From contig JAGZEG010000019.1 of assembly GCA_018368455.1 (NCBI GenBank), positions 1-44,766 of the forward strand: a DNA stretch of 44,766 nucleotides. Reading direction: 5' to 3'. Position 1 is the first letter of the stretch; each line of letters starts with the position of its first letter. Shown piece after piece: positions 25,627-34,445 of this stretch. The notes below the pieces were generated by a model that did not search any database, was not told the DNA's origin, and saw only the letters and a program-made list of their open reading frames with translations. Origin of the DNA: Coriobacteriia bacterium. GTDB lineage: Bacteria; Actinomycetota; Coriobacteriia; Coriobacteriales; UMGS124. The position numbers and the translations under genes are program-made.

Positions 25627-27342
25627 CTACTTCTCTGGGTCCGGCTGGGCCTCATCGAGCAGGATGACGACCTCAGCGCGCGAGTGCGTGCCGGTCTTGG
25701 CATAGATATGGCGCACGTGCGTCTTAACCGTCGAGAGGGAGAGCCCGAGCTTTTCCTGCACGTACTTGAGGTCGTGGCCCGTGGCCCACAGCTCGAATAC
25801 GTCCGTCTCGCGCGCCGAAAGCCGGTACGCCTGGGCAATTCGAGCGAGGCGCTCCTCCGTAGAGGGGGCCGCCGCCATGCCCAAGGCTTCCTCCGCAGCA
25901 GTCGGCGTACCTGCATGAGTGGCCCCGTCCGACAGGGCGGAGGTCGCGTCCCCTTCCAGCGACCCCGTGAACAGAAACGCCGACGCCACGAGAAGCAGCA
26001 CAGCGACCACGGCCATCAACGCCACACCAGAGAGTGCTCCCGACGCCACCAAAGCAAGTCCGACGCCCTCTCCCGCCTGCTCAACGAGGCGCCCCGCGAC
26101 GATGACAAACGTCGGAAGCACGCCGAGCATCAGCCCGGCATGGGCGCACTGGGCCACAAGCGCCCACGACACGATGTAGACGCCCACAAACGACACGACG
26201 CCCATGAGCTGGGCAATGCCCGCCTCACCCAGCAGGAACACGCCGAGCACGAGCACGATCAGAGCGGCCTTGTAGAACGTCAGAAGCGGCACGCGTCCCT
26301 TGAGCAGCAGGGCCACCCCCAAGCAGACGAGACACGTTGCAGCCGCCATAGCTATGGACGACGGCGCGAAGTAGCTCGTCACGGTCGCGGCCTCGCCCGT
26401 GGCGGCAAGCACGACACCCAGAGCCAGGTGGGTGACCGCAAGCCCGGCAAGAATGCGCGCCGGGATGGCAGTAAGCGTGCGGCGCAGATCATCGAGCAGC
26501 GAGGGAGCAGGGCGGCGGCACGCCACATCAGGCGCCACGGCCCGGCTGGCGTCCATGCCGGCTTCTCCTCCAGCAAGATGGCCCTCGGCACAGAACATAT
26601 CGCGAGCGCCTCCGAGCGCCTCGCTCCCCGCGTCCCAAACGGCAGATCGCGTCGCACACGCATGCCCGGCAACGGCACCCGCACGACCTCGATCCCAACA
26701 CGGCATGAGAGCCAGAGCGACAAGTGGCATGGAGCAGGCAACAATGGCCGAGGGCACGCGCGGCAAGAGCGCCGCAGCTGACCCACCAACCCAGCCGATG
26801 AAAAACGATACGCTCGCGAGCGCCAGCGCCTGGAACGGCTTCATGTGCGCATACACCTCGCCAGCGCCCACAAGAAGAAACGCGAAGAACACCGAGTAGA
26901 GGGAGATGGCCACGATGTCGACTGCCATCGGAATTGCCGGCGCCCCGAGCACGTGCACGCCTGTCGCGAGTGCCGCCACCACGGCCGCCACGCACATGAG
27001 CGCGCGCTGCTCGCCAAGAAGCGCGCCAGCCCAAACCCCTCTCGGCCCGGAAGAAGCGGCACGGCCTTCGCAACCCGCGCTTTGCCGGCCGACGCGAGAA
27101 ATCGCCAACTCGCAGGTACGCCTCGAGTGCACACGGCGCGCAATCACAAACGCCGCCGCGAAACCTGCGATGCTTGTCAGCACTGACACCGCGCGTACGG
27201 AGATCGCGACCTCGGGAGAGGCAAGCAGGGGCGTCGCAAAGAACAGCATGTTGCTCCAGAGGTTGCATGCAGCCAACGCAAGCGCCCGCCACACGCCCGG
27301 CACTCGCGCCGATCCAACGCCGTCGCGCAGCAAACCGCCCAT
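25627..27342 (-). CDS. LuxR-type regulator with multi-pass membrane domain
   Basis: About 571 residues. Residues 1-450 contain roughly ten to twelve helices (VEVYAHMK-type loops, ALALASVSFFIGWVGGSAAA, HLALGVVLAATGEA, LLTFYKAALIVLVLGVFLLG). The C-terminal 65 residues are a LuxR helix-turn-helix (YRLSARETDVFELWATGHDL, LGLSLSTVKTHVRHIYAKTG). Such membrane-anchored LuxR proteins are common beside reductase genes in Coriobacteriia and probably sense the reductase substrate. Start chosen at ATG 27342 (AGGGG 4 bases upstream); ATG 27372 is an alternative. Divergent from the Tat flavoprotein gene with a 174-base shared promoter region. Confidence 0.85.
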   Translation of the reverse strand: MGGLLRDGVGSARVPGVWRALALAACNLWSNMLFFATPLLASPEVAISVRAVSVLTSIAGFAAAFVIARRVHSRRTCELAISRVGRQSAGCEGRAASSGPRGVWAGALLGEQRALMCVAAVVAALATGVHVLGAPAIPMAVDIVAISLYSVFFAFLLVGAGEVYAHMKPFQALALASVSFFIGWVGGSAAALLPRVPSAIVACSMPLVALALMPCWDRGRAGAVAGHACATRSAVWDAGSEALGGARDMFCAEGHLAGGEAGMDASRAVAPDVACRRPAPSLLDDLRRTLTAIPARILAGLAVTHLALGVVLAATGEAATVTSYFAPSSIAMAAATCLVCLGVALLLKGRVPLLTFYKAALIVLVLGVFLLGEAGIAQLMGVVSFVGVYIVSWALVAQCAHAGLMLGVLPTFVIVAGRLVEQAGEGVGLALVASGALSGVALMAVVAVLLLVASAFLFTGSLEGDATSALSDGATHAGTPTAAEEALGMAAAPSTEERLARIAQAYRLSARETDVFELWATGHDLKYVQEKLGLSLSTVKTHVRHIYAKTGTHSRAEVVILLDEAQPDPEK

Positions 27343-27516
27343 CAGACCCCTCTCGACCCCATCGACCCTCATGCGTGAGCTTCGGCAAAATACCAGCTCA
27401 ACCCATCGACCATCACAGACGATAGGCAAGTTTCCCACCGGTTCCTAGTATACGGGAGGCATAGCGAGGGGCACGTCACCGCTTGTCCCTCTCCCCGTAT
27501 CGAAAGGAAGTTACGT

Positions 27517-29283
27517 ATGTCCACGAGCACGCCTCAGCTCACTCGTCGCAGCTTTGTGAAGTCCGCCGGCGTTGCCGGTGCCCTTGTCGCCGGCGCCACC
27601 GTCGCCGCCGGCTCCGCCCTGGCCGACGAGACAAGCACGGCCGCCACCGAGGTCAGTTCCGCCCCCGACTACTCGTCCTGGCTCGGCGAGGAGCCCAAGA
27701 TCTCCGACGCCGACGTGAGCGAGGAGCTCAGCGCCGACGTTATCGTCATCGGCCTGGCCGACTCGGGCATCCCGGCCGTACGCGCCGCCGTCGAAGAAGG
27801 GGCAACCGTCCTGGCGTTCGAGCGCTGCGAGAACTACACGGCCACCGGCGGCGACGTCGCCGTTCTGGGCGGCTCCATCCAGGAGCGCTACGGCCGTGGC
27901 GAGGGCTTCCTCGACAAGCGCGAGATCGCTGCCGAGCACCAGAAGGAGTGCAGCTACCACACGAAGCTCCCCATCTTCAAGCGCTGGGCTGACGAGATGG
28001 GCGACATGCTCGATTGGTTCGTCGACGCCTCCGGCTCCTACATCACCGAGGAGACGTTCTCCGAGGTGCCCGAGGAGAACCGCGACAACTACCTCTACCC
28101 CTACTTCGTCCCGATGCTCGAGTCCTACGACTACACGAAGGAGCAGATGCCCTGCTACCCGACGTCGCTGGGCTTCAGCAACCTCACGGCGGCGCTGGGC
28201 GGCAACCTGGACAAGGCCGTCGAGGAGGCCGGCGACAAGCTGACCATCCGCTACAACCACATCGCCGAGAAGCTCATCATGGAGGACGGCCGCTGCACGG
28301 GCGTTTACGTGCGCAATATCGAGACGGGCGCGTACGTCAAGGCCATGGCGAACAAGGGCGTCATTCTGGCCACCGGCGACTACTCTTCCAACAAAGCCAT
28401 GCTGAAGTACTTCGTGCCCTCCGCCGTGGAGAATGACATCCAGACGCTGTGGATCTGGCACGACAGCGAGGGCAACGCCACCAACGACGGCTCGGGCATC
28501 AAGATGGGCGTATGGGCCGGCGCGCAGGTGCAGCAGTGGCATGCCCCCAATGGTCACCACATGGGCGGCGGCGCTGGCCCCGACGGCCACGGCGTCATGG
28601 GCAACAACGGTTGGCTGTGGATCAACCTCAACGGCGAGCGCTTCATGAACGAAGACCTGCCCGGCCAGCAGCTCGAGAACCAGGTTGAGCTGCAGCCCGG
28701 GCACAAGGCCTACCAGATCTTCGACGCCGCCTGGCCCGAGGAGCTGCAGTACTTCCCGGCGGCTCACGGCGTGGCCTGCATCTACAGCGACGAGGCTTAC
28801 CCCGAGTGGATGAACTCCAACCAGCTCATCAATGTCCGCACGCCCGCCGACCTGCAGAGTGCCCTGGATGACGGCCGCTGCCTGACGGCAGACACGCTCG
28901 CCGAGCTGCTCGCCCAGATCGACGGCATGAACGTCGAGGCGGCTAAAGCGACGATCGAGCACTACAACGAGCTGTGCGCTGCCGGTGAGGACACCGACTT
29001 CGGCAAGAGCTCCCAGCGCCTGTTCGCGCTGCAGAACCCGCCGTACTACGCCGTCGAGTGCGGCCAGGCGCTGCTGCTCGTCTGCAACAGCGGTCTCGAG
29101 TCCGACGAGAACTGCCACACGTTCGACGCCGATCGCAACGTCATCCCCGGCCTCTACGTCTGTGGCAACATGCAAGGCAACCGCTTCGCCGTGGAGTACC
29201 CGATCTCGCTGAAGGGCCTCTCTGTCTCGATGGCGCTGTTCTACGGCTACATCGCCGGCAAGAACGCGGCCCAGGGTCTGTAG
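27517..29283 (+). CDS. Tat-exported FAD-dependent reductase (fumarate-reductase/flavocytochrome c flavoprotein family)
   Basis: 588 residues. Tat signal LTRRSFVKSAGVAGALVAG, cleavage after about ALAD. FAD-binding segment at about 72: SADVIVIGLADSGIPAVRAA, where the usual GxGxxG reads GLADSG. Substrate-domain blocks include GVILATGDYSSNKAM, NDGSGIKMGVWAGAQVQQWH and the C-terminal GNMQGNRFAVEYP. There is no FMN-binding domain or heme site, so electrons must come from a partner. It probably acts outside the membrane, reducing an organic acceptor that cannot be named. AAGGAAG lies 7 bases before the ATG. Divergent LuxR gene probably controls it. Confidence 0.88.
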   Translation: MSTSTPQLTRRSFVKSAGVAGALVAGATVAAGSALADETSTAATEVSSAPDYSSWLGEEPKISDADVSEELSADVIVIGLADSGIPAVRAAVEEGATVLAFERCENYTATGGDVAVLGGSIQERYGRGEGFLDKREIAAEHQKECSYHTKLPIFKRWADEMGDMLDWFVDASGSYITEETFSEVPEENRDNYLYPYFVPMLESYDYTKEQMPCYPTSLGFSNLTAALGGNLDKAVEEAGDKLTIRYNHIAEKLIMEDGRCTGVYVRNIETGAYVKAMANKGVILATGDYSSNKAMLKYFVPSAVENDIQTLWIWHDSEGNATNDGSGIKMGVWAGAQVQQWHAPNGHHMGGGAGPDGHGVMGNNGWLWINLNGERFMNEDLPGQQLENQVELQPGHKAYQIFDAAWPEELQYFPAAHGVACIYSDEAYPEWMNSNQLINVRTPADLQSALDDGRCLTADTLAELLAQIDGMNVEAAKATIEHYNELCAAGEDTDFGKSSQRLFALQNPPYYAVECGQALLLVCNSGLESDENCHTFDADRNVIPGLYVCGNMQGNRFAVEYPISLKGLSVSMALFYGYIAGKNAAQGL

Positions 29284-29306
29284 CGGCCCATCTGCCCCAC
29301 GTATCA

Positions 29307-29350
29307 AGGGGCCGCCGTCCTCACCTGCGAGGATGGCGGCCCCTCTTTCG
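29307..29350 (+). terminator. Terminator of the FAD reductase gene
   Basis: AGGGGCCGCCGTCCTC pairs with GAGGATGGCGGCCCCT, loop ACCTGC, followed by CTTTCG. It lies 25 bases after the stop at 29283. Confidence 0.85.
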
Positions 29351-29495
29351 TCGAGTGCGGGCTGACTCGGGCGTCTTTGCGGGGAACCTTCAAGTTTACC
29401 GAGGCTCCCACCTGCGGGTTTGCTGGCAAACCCTCGACCCCGCGCGCGAAGAGACCGCCGTCAGCCCGCATTCGACGCGCGCGCGGCCGGTACGG

Positions 29496-30149
29496 CTAGC
29501 CGCGAAACGCAAGCACCACCTCGCGAGGGTCGCTGCCGCCGGCGCCAGTCTCCGCGCAAAACAGGTCGCGGCAGTCTACCTGGCCAGCAGGCTCCAACCA
29601 CGAGGTGCGCGCTAAAACGTCGCGGTACTCGTCGTCGGGATAGTAGAGAAGCACGATGGCTTCGCGCGGGGCGCCATCAAGCGAGCGGCGAATCCGGTCG
29701 AGGACGCGTTCGAACACCACGGCGGAGAACGGGTTGAAGAAGTAGAAGCGATCGGCCTGCGCCGGAGGCACGTACTGGGCAGCGTCGGCCCGCTCGAACG
29801 TCACGCGGCCGGCGGAGTACGGGCCCTGCAAGAAGCGCGCGGTCGCCGCATTGCGCAGCGCGGCCTCGTGAAGCAGCGGATCGCGCTCCACACCGATCGA
29901 GCGGCACCGCGCCTGATACGCGAGGTAAAGACCCACGCGCCCTTTGCCGCAGCCGTAGTCCACGAGCACGTTACGCTTGCCTACCAAGCCGCTGTTCGCC
30001 AAACGATCGAGCACCGCGTAGGGCGTGGGCTCGTAAGGGTTGCTGTCCTGATCGGCATGCGACTCGTCGCGCCCGGTGGTGCGAATACCCAGCAGGGCGT
30101 CCATCCGCAGCTCGGAGGCCTCTGCCACGTCATCCCTCACAGCTCGCAC
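29496..30149 (-). CDS. Class I SAM-dependent methyltransferase-like protein
   Basis: 217 residues. The N-terminal NPYEPTPYAVLDRL precedes the SAM motif I LVDYGCGKGRVGLYLA at about 65, motif II-like SIGVERDPLLHEAA, RADAAQ, and FYFFNPFSAVVFERVLDRI in motif IV position. Probably a cytoplasmic methyltransferase; substrate unknown. Start GTG 30149 chosen because AGGAGG lies 9 bases upstream; a longer frame reaches 30182. Single gene, downstream of the ABC gene on the same strand with a hairpin between them. A degenerate copy of the ACCTGCGG core lies just downstream at 29409. Confidence 0.75.
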   Translation of the reverse strand: MRAVRDDVAEASELRMDALLGIRTTGRDESHADQDSNPYEPTPYAVLDRLANSGLVGKRNVLVDYGCGKGRVGLYLAYQARCRSIGVERDPLLHEAALRNAATARFLQGPYSAGRVTFERADAAQYVPPAQADRFYFFNPFSAVVFERVLDRIRRSLDGAPREAIVLLYYPDDEYRDVLARTSWLEPAGQVDCRDLFCAETGAGGSDPREVVLAFRG

Positions 30150-30223
30150 GGCGTCACGCCTCCTCGCTACAGCCCGGCACATTCTGTCCGGGAAAGCATA
30201 TGCCCTCGTGCAATCCTGTACGC

Positions 30224-30265
30224 AAGAAGGCCGCCGTCCTCGCGGGCGAGGGCGACGGCCTTCTT
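30224..30265 (-). terminator. Terminator-like hairpin between ABC gene and methyltransferase
   Basis: AAGAAGGCCGCCGTCCTCGC pairs almost fully with GCGAGGGCGACGGCCTTCTT. It lies 144 bases downstream of the ABC gene stop (minus strand). The T run is short (CTTCTTGCG). Confidence 0.6.
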
Positions 30266-30316
30266 CATGTCGTGCCAGCTTCGTTAAGCGGGGTCACGGT
30301 GCCCCAGATGCAAGGC

Positions 30317-30358
30317 GCCCGGCGGCGACGCGTATTGAACATACGCGAGCCACCGGGC
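30317..30358. repeat. Nested hairpin downstream of ABC gene
   Basis: Outer stem GCCCGGCGGC with GCCACCGGGC; inner stem GCGTAT-TGAAC-ATACGC. It lies 50 bases after the ABC stop on the minus strand, ahead of the terminator-like hairpin. Possibly an mRNA 3'-end stabiliser; purpose unknown. Confidence 0.5.
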
Positions 30359-30408
30359 AACGCAGCAGATGGGGTGCCGTGGTCCCCGCTCCCGCAAGTT
30401 CGGACACC

Positions 30409-33400
30409 TTACTCCGTGCGCAGGGCCAGCACCGGATCCTTCTTGCTGGCCATGTGCGCCGGGATGACACCGCCGATGAACGTCAGCACGACGCTGATGC
30501 CGACGAGGATGAGCGCCGCGACCCACGGCAGGCCGGCCAGGTTCGCCACGCCGGCCACCTGGTAGACGATGATGTTGATCGGGATGATCAGCAGCAGCGT
30601 CACGCCGATGCCGAGCAGGCCGGAGATGAGGCCGATCACGAACGTCTCGGCGTTGAACACGCGGCTCACGTCGCGCTTGCTAGCGCCGATGGCGCGCAGG
30701 ATGCCGATCTCCTTCGTGCGCTCGAGTACGCTGATGTACGTGATGATGCCGATCATGATGGAGCTCACGACGAGCGAGATGGCCACGAACGCAATCAGAA
30801 TGTAGCTGATGGCGTCGATGACGGTGCGCACGGAGCTCATCATCAGGCCAACGTAGTCGGTGTACTGGATGACCTTGCCGTCCTCGCCGTCGTCCTGAGC
30901 CTGCGTGTTGTACTCGTCGATGATGCCGGTAATCTCTTCCTTGGAGTCGAAGTCCTTGGCGTAGATCTCGATGGTATTCGGCGACTCCACGTCAGCCACG
31001 CCAATCTTGCGCAGGTTACCCTCGTACGTTGCGCTGCTGACCGTCGGCTCGGGCTGCTCGGCCTGTGCGCCTGCATCCGCCGGCGCCTGGGCCGCCACGT
31101 AGGCCGCAAAACCCGCGTCAGCCTGCGCCATGCCCGCCGCGACCTGGTCCGCCGGCGTGCCGTTCGCAACAGCCTGATCCACCTGAGCCTGGATGGCAGC
31201 TGCCGTGTCGGGATCCGCCGTCGCGAGCTGCGCCAGATAGGCGCTCAACATGTCCATCGTCGGGACGGGCGTCGCAGAAGCGCCCGCGACAGCCGCCAGC
31301 TGCGCCTGCAGATCAGGGCTCATCGCGTAGAGCGCTTGCAGAACTGCGTCGTCGGTTGCGCCCTCGCCCAGCTGGGCGCGCACGCCATCGACGGCCTGCG
31401 TGAGCTGCGCCGCCGCGTCGGGGTTGCTCGCCTGGAGCTGCCCGATGTACGTCGTCAGGTCGGCCATCGTGGGAGCGGCCGGCGCGGCGACGGCTTCGGC
31501 GCCATCGGTAGTCTCCGCTGCCGCAGCCTCGGCCGCGTCCTTCGCTGCCTGGCCCGCCTCCGTCAGCGTGCCGTCATCGTTCTTCTCGAACGGCAGCCCC
31601 GTGAACACGTCGACCGTGGGGTCATCCTTCTGAGCCCGCGCGATGGCCGAGTCGTCGATCTGCTCGACCACGTGCTCCGTGAGGTCGGCACGGTAGCCGA
31701 TGGCACCCTGGTCCTCCTCGATAGCCGCGTTGTCGTTGGGCCGGATGATGCCCACGATCTCCAGGTCCTCGGCGTCCTCGACGACGCCCTTCATGTAGGC
31801 CTCGTCGTCTTTCATGTTAGCCCACGTGCCGTCGTCCTGCTCCTCGTAGAAGTCCGAGGCGGGCACGAGCTTGAACGTCTTGCCGATGAAGTCGTCGAAC
31901 GCGTACTCCTCCTGCTTGGCAGGCTCGAGCTCCTCGCCGTTCACGACGTCGGTCAGCATCTGGTTGACCTCGTCCTGGTCCTTCATGCCCAGCGTGTACA
32001 GCAGGTAGTCGGAGATGCGGCCCTGCTTGTCCGTGATGAGCACGACCTCGTTGTACTTCTCGGGCATGCGACCGGCCAGCACGTCGTACTGGCTCTTGAC
32101 GAGGTCGTCGTTGTTCATGAGCTGGTCCCACACGTCGGTGGAGCTCATCATCGGGCTCATGGACGACATGCTCGACACGATGCTGTTGGCGGCGCTCTGG
32201 TCCTGCGTCTGGTCGGTCGTGCCCATCATGCCGCCCAGGCCGATGGCATCCATGACCGTGGAGGGGTTCACCTGCAGCACGCCGTTGTCGGTCTCGGCGC
32301 TGTAGACGTACAGCGTCGTGTCGTAGCCGTAGCGCACGTCATTGGCCAGGTCGTAGATCCTGTGGCCGTCACCGTTCTCGATGTAGTCGCGGAACGACTT
32401 CAGGTCGTTGTTCGTCGAGCCCGTGCCGAGCTTCTGGATGATGTTCGTCATAACGTTGTTCGTCGTGAGCTCGGTGGGCGCCTCGCTCTGCGCGCCGCTC
32501 TTCGTGTCGTCGGCCTGGCCGTCACCGTCGGTATCGCTGCCGGTCATGGCACCCATCGCGCTCATGAGCGCACTCATGTCGACGTTTTCGCTCTGCAGCT
32601 GGATGGGGTAGCTCGACAGCGTGTCCTGCTCGACGCCGTTGATGTAGCTCTGCGCGCCGCTCGACAGCGACAGGATGAGCGCGATGCCGATGATGCCGAT
32701 GGACCCCGCGAACGCCGTGAGGATCGTGCGGCCCTTCTTCGTCGTGAGGTTGCGCATAGACAGGCCGAGCGCCGTGACGAACGACATGCGCTTCTTGCCC
32801 TTGCCGGTGGCCTTGCGCGCGGCCTTCTCGGCGCGGCGGATCTCGCGCTTCGTCTGCGGGAGGGGGTTGGCACCCAGCTCGGCGACGTTGAGCACGTAGG
32901 GGTTGGAGTCCTCGGTGATGCGGCCGTCGAGCAGGCGCACGATGCGCGTCGAGTAGCGCTGGGCGAGCTCGGGGTTGTGCGTCACCATAATGACGAGCTT
33001 CGTCTCGGCGACCTTGCGGAGGATCTCCATGACCTGGACGCTCGTCTCAGAGTCGAGGGCGCCCGTGGGCTCATCGGCCAGGATGATGTCGGGATTGTTG
33101 ACGAGGGCGCGGGCGATGGCGACGCGCTGCATCTGGCCGCCCGACATCTGCGTCGGCTTCTTGTGGAGCTGGTCGCCCAAGCCCACGGCCACGAGCGCCT
33201 CCGTGGCGCGCCGCGTGCGCTCGCGCCGGCCCACGCCCGAGATCGTCAGCGCGAGCTCGACGTTGCGCAGGACGCTCTGGTGCGGGATGAGGTTGTAGCT
33301 CTGGAACACGAAGCCGATGGAGTGGTTGCGATACGTGTCCCAGTCCTTGTCGTTGTAGCGCTTCGTCGAGCGCCCGTTGATGACAAGATCGCCCGTCGTG

Positions 33401-33570
33401 TAGTGGTCCAGACCGCCGATGATGTTGAGCATCGTCGTCTTGCCGCAGCCCGACTGGCCGAGGATCGAGACGAACTCCGAGTCGCGGAATTTGATCGTGA
33501 CACCCTTGAGCGCGCGCACGATGTCGTCGCCGGACGGGTAGTCCTTGTATATGTCCTTGAGCTCGAGCAT
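30409..33570 (-). CDS. MacB-type ABC transporter, ATPase and permease fused, very large external domain
   Basis: 1053 residues. The ATPase at 1-225 is LolD/MacB-like: Walker A ILGQSGCGKTTMLNI, signature QMSGGQMQRVAIA, Walker B IILADEPTGALDSETS, His in MVTHNPELAQRY. A basic linker and first helix follow (ILTAFAGSIGIIGIALILSL, about 280). An extracytoplasmic region of about 580 residues precedes three C-terminal helices of an FtsX/MacB core (YILIAFVAISLVVSSIMIG, ILRAIGASKRDVSRVF). Residues about 699-835 hold two Ala/Asp/Gln-rich tandem repeats of about 70 residues. Such proteins extrude or detect peptides and envelope-active compounds. Divergent two-component genes probably control it. Confidence 0.92.
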   Translation of the reverse strand: MLELKDIYKDYPSGDDIVRALKGVTIKFRDSEFVSILGQSGCGKTTMLNIIGGLDHYTTGDLVINGRSTKRYNDKDWDTYRNHSIGFVFQSYNLIPHQSVLRNVELALTISGVGRRERTRRATEALVAVGLGDQLHKKPTQMSGGQMQRVAIARALVNNPDIILADEPTGALDSETSVQVMEILRKVAETKLVIMVTHNPELAQRYSTRIVRLLDGRITEDSNPYVLNVAELGANPLPQTKREIRRAEKAARKATGKGKKRMSFVTALGLSMRNLTTKKGRTILTAFAGSIGIIGIALILSLSSGAQSYINGVEQDTLSSYPIQLQSENVDMSALMSAMGAMTGSDTDGDGQADDTKSGAQSEAPTELTTNNVMTNIIQKLGTGSTNNDLKSFRDYIENGDGHRIYDLANDVRYGYDTTLYVYSAETDNGVLQVNPSTVMDAIGLGGMMGTTDQTQDQSAANSIVSSMSSMSPMMSSTDVWDQLMNNDDLVKSQYDVLAGRMPEKYNEVVLITDKQGRISDYLLYTLGMKDQDEVNQMLTDVVNGEELEPAKQEEYAFDDFIGKTFKLVPASDFYEEQDDGTWANMKDDEAYMKGVVEDAEDLEIVGIIRPNDNAAIEEDQGAIGYRADLTEHVVEQIDDSAIARAQKDDPTVDVFTGLPFEKNDDGTLTEAGQAAKDAAEAAAAETTDGAEAVAAPAAPTMADLTTYIGQLQASNPDAAAQLTQAVDGVRAQLGEGATDDAVLQALYAMSPDLQAQLAAVAGASATPVPTMDMLSAYLAQLATADPDTAAAIQAQVDQAVANGTPADQVAAGMAQADAGFAAYVAAQAPADAGAQAEQPEPTVSSATYEGNLRKIGVADVESPNTIEIYAKDFDSKEEITGIIDEYNTQAQDDGEDGKVIQYTDYVGLMMSSVRTVIDAISYILIAFVAISLVVSSIMIGIITYISVLERTKEIGILRAIGASKRDVSRVFNAETFVIGLISGLLGIGVTLLLIIPINIIVYQVAGVANLAGLPWVAALILVGISVVLTFIGGVIPAHMASKKDPVLALRTE

Positions 33571-33610
33571 CTGGGAAGATCACTTCCTTTCGAGGGAGAG
33601 AAACCTGCCA

Positions 33611-33630
33611 TGGTAGGCCCAACCCTACCA
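33611..33630. promoter_or_regulatory. Operator-like dyad in the ABC/two-component divergent region
   Basis: TGGTAGG-CCCAAC-CCTACCA is a perfect 7-bp inverted repeat, 41 bases from the ABC start and 81 bases from the response-regulator start. The position suits binding by the adjacent OmpR-type regulator, though those proteins more often use direct repeats. Confidence 0.45.
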
Positions 33631-33710
33631 GCCGAATGTGAACCACGTTTAAACTGGGTACGAGGCAAGGCTCGGCGAAGCGGGTATCATCCACGAGAAA
33701 GGAGGCTCCC

Positions 33711-34445
33711 GTGATCCAGATTCTCGTTGTCGAGGACGATCCCAACGTCCGCCGGCTCACGTGCGTCGTGCTCGAGCAGAGCGGCTACGCTCCCCTGCCG
33801 GCCGCCAACGGCGCCGAGGCACTCGCCGTGCTCGAGCACGAGCGCGTCGACCTCGCCGTCGTCGACGTCATGATGCCGGGCATCGACGGGCTCGCCTTCA
33901 CGCGCATGCTCCGCCGTGCCGGCAACAACCTGCCGGTCATCGTCGTCACCGCTAAGGGGACGCTCAGCGACAAGCACGCCGGATTCGACGCGGGGGCCGA
34001 CGACTACCTCGTGAAGCCCGTCGACGAGGAGGAGCTCGTCATGCGCGTGGGCGCCCTGCTGCGCCGCGCCCGCATCAACGCCGAGCACCGGCTCACCGTG
34101 GGGGGCACCGTGCTCGACTCCGACGCGCTCACCGTCAGCGAGGCGGGGCGAGGCGCAGGCTCCCGCGTCCAGGAGCTGCCGCGACTCGAGTTCCAGCTGC
34201 TGTTCCGGCTGCTCTCCTACCCGGGCAAGGTGTTCACCCGGCGCCAGCTGCTCGATGACGTGTGGGGCCCCGACGCCGAGAGCGACGAGCGCACGATCGA
34301 CGTGCATGTGAGCCGGCTACGCGAGCGCTTCGACGGCAGTCCCGACTTCGAGATCGCCACCGTGCGCGGGCTGGGCTACAAGGCGGTCGTCCTCGCCGGA
34401 GAGGATCCCGCAAGGCCGAGCCTCCACCTGGAAGCCACCCTATGA
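33711..34445 (+). CDS. OmpR/PhoB-family response regulator
   Basis: 244 residues. The receiver domain at 1-115 has acidic EDD near residue 8, phospho-acceptor Asp at about 52 (VVDVMMPGIDG), Thr in VIVVTAKG and Lys in DDYLVKPVDEEELV. A winged-helix domain at about 150-235 carries LEFQLLFRLLSYPGKVFTR, RQLLDDVWG, RTIDVHVSRLRERF and VRGLGYKAV. GAAAGGAGG lies 6 bases before the start (GTG at 33711). Its stop overlaps the kinase start (ATGA). Probably regulates the divergent ABC gene. Confidence 0.94.
   Translation: MIQILVVEDDPNVRRLTCVVLEQSGYAPLPAANGAEALAVLEHERVDLAVVDVMMPGIDGLAFTRMLRRAGNNLPVIVVTAKGTLSDKHAGFDAGADDYLVKPVDEEELVMRVGALLRRARINAEHRLTVGGTVLDSDALTVSEAGRGAGSRVQELPRLEFQLLFRLLSYPGKVFTRRQLLDDVWGPDAESDERTIDVHVSRLRERFDGSPDFEIATVRGLGYKAVVLAGEDPARPSLHLEATL

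Noticed and set aside
23623..26781. 1052-codon plus-strand frame spanning phosphoglucomutase, the repeat gap and the LuxR gene
   Set aside because: It crosses two well-supported minus-strand genes and non-coding repeat DNA, with no recognisable motif.
30076..33714. 1212-codon open frame on the plus strand antisense to the MacB-type gene
   Set aside because: Its composition is Arg/His/Val/Asp-rich nonsense mirrored from GC-biased codons of the real gene; no domain, and the minus-strand gene has full ABC motifs.
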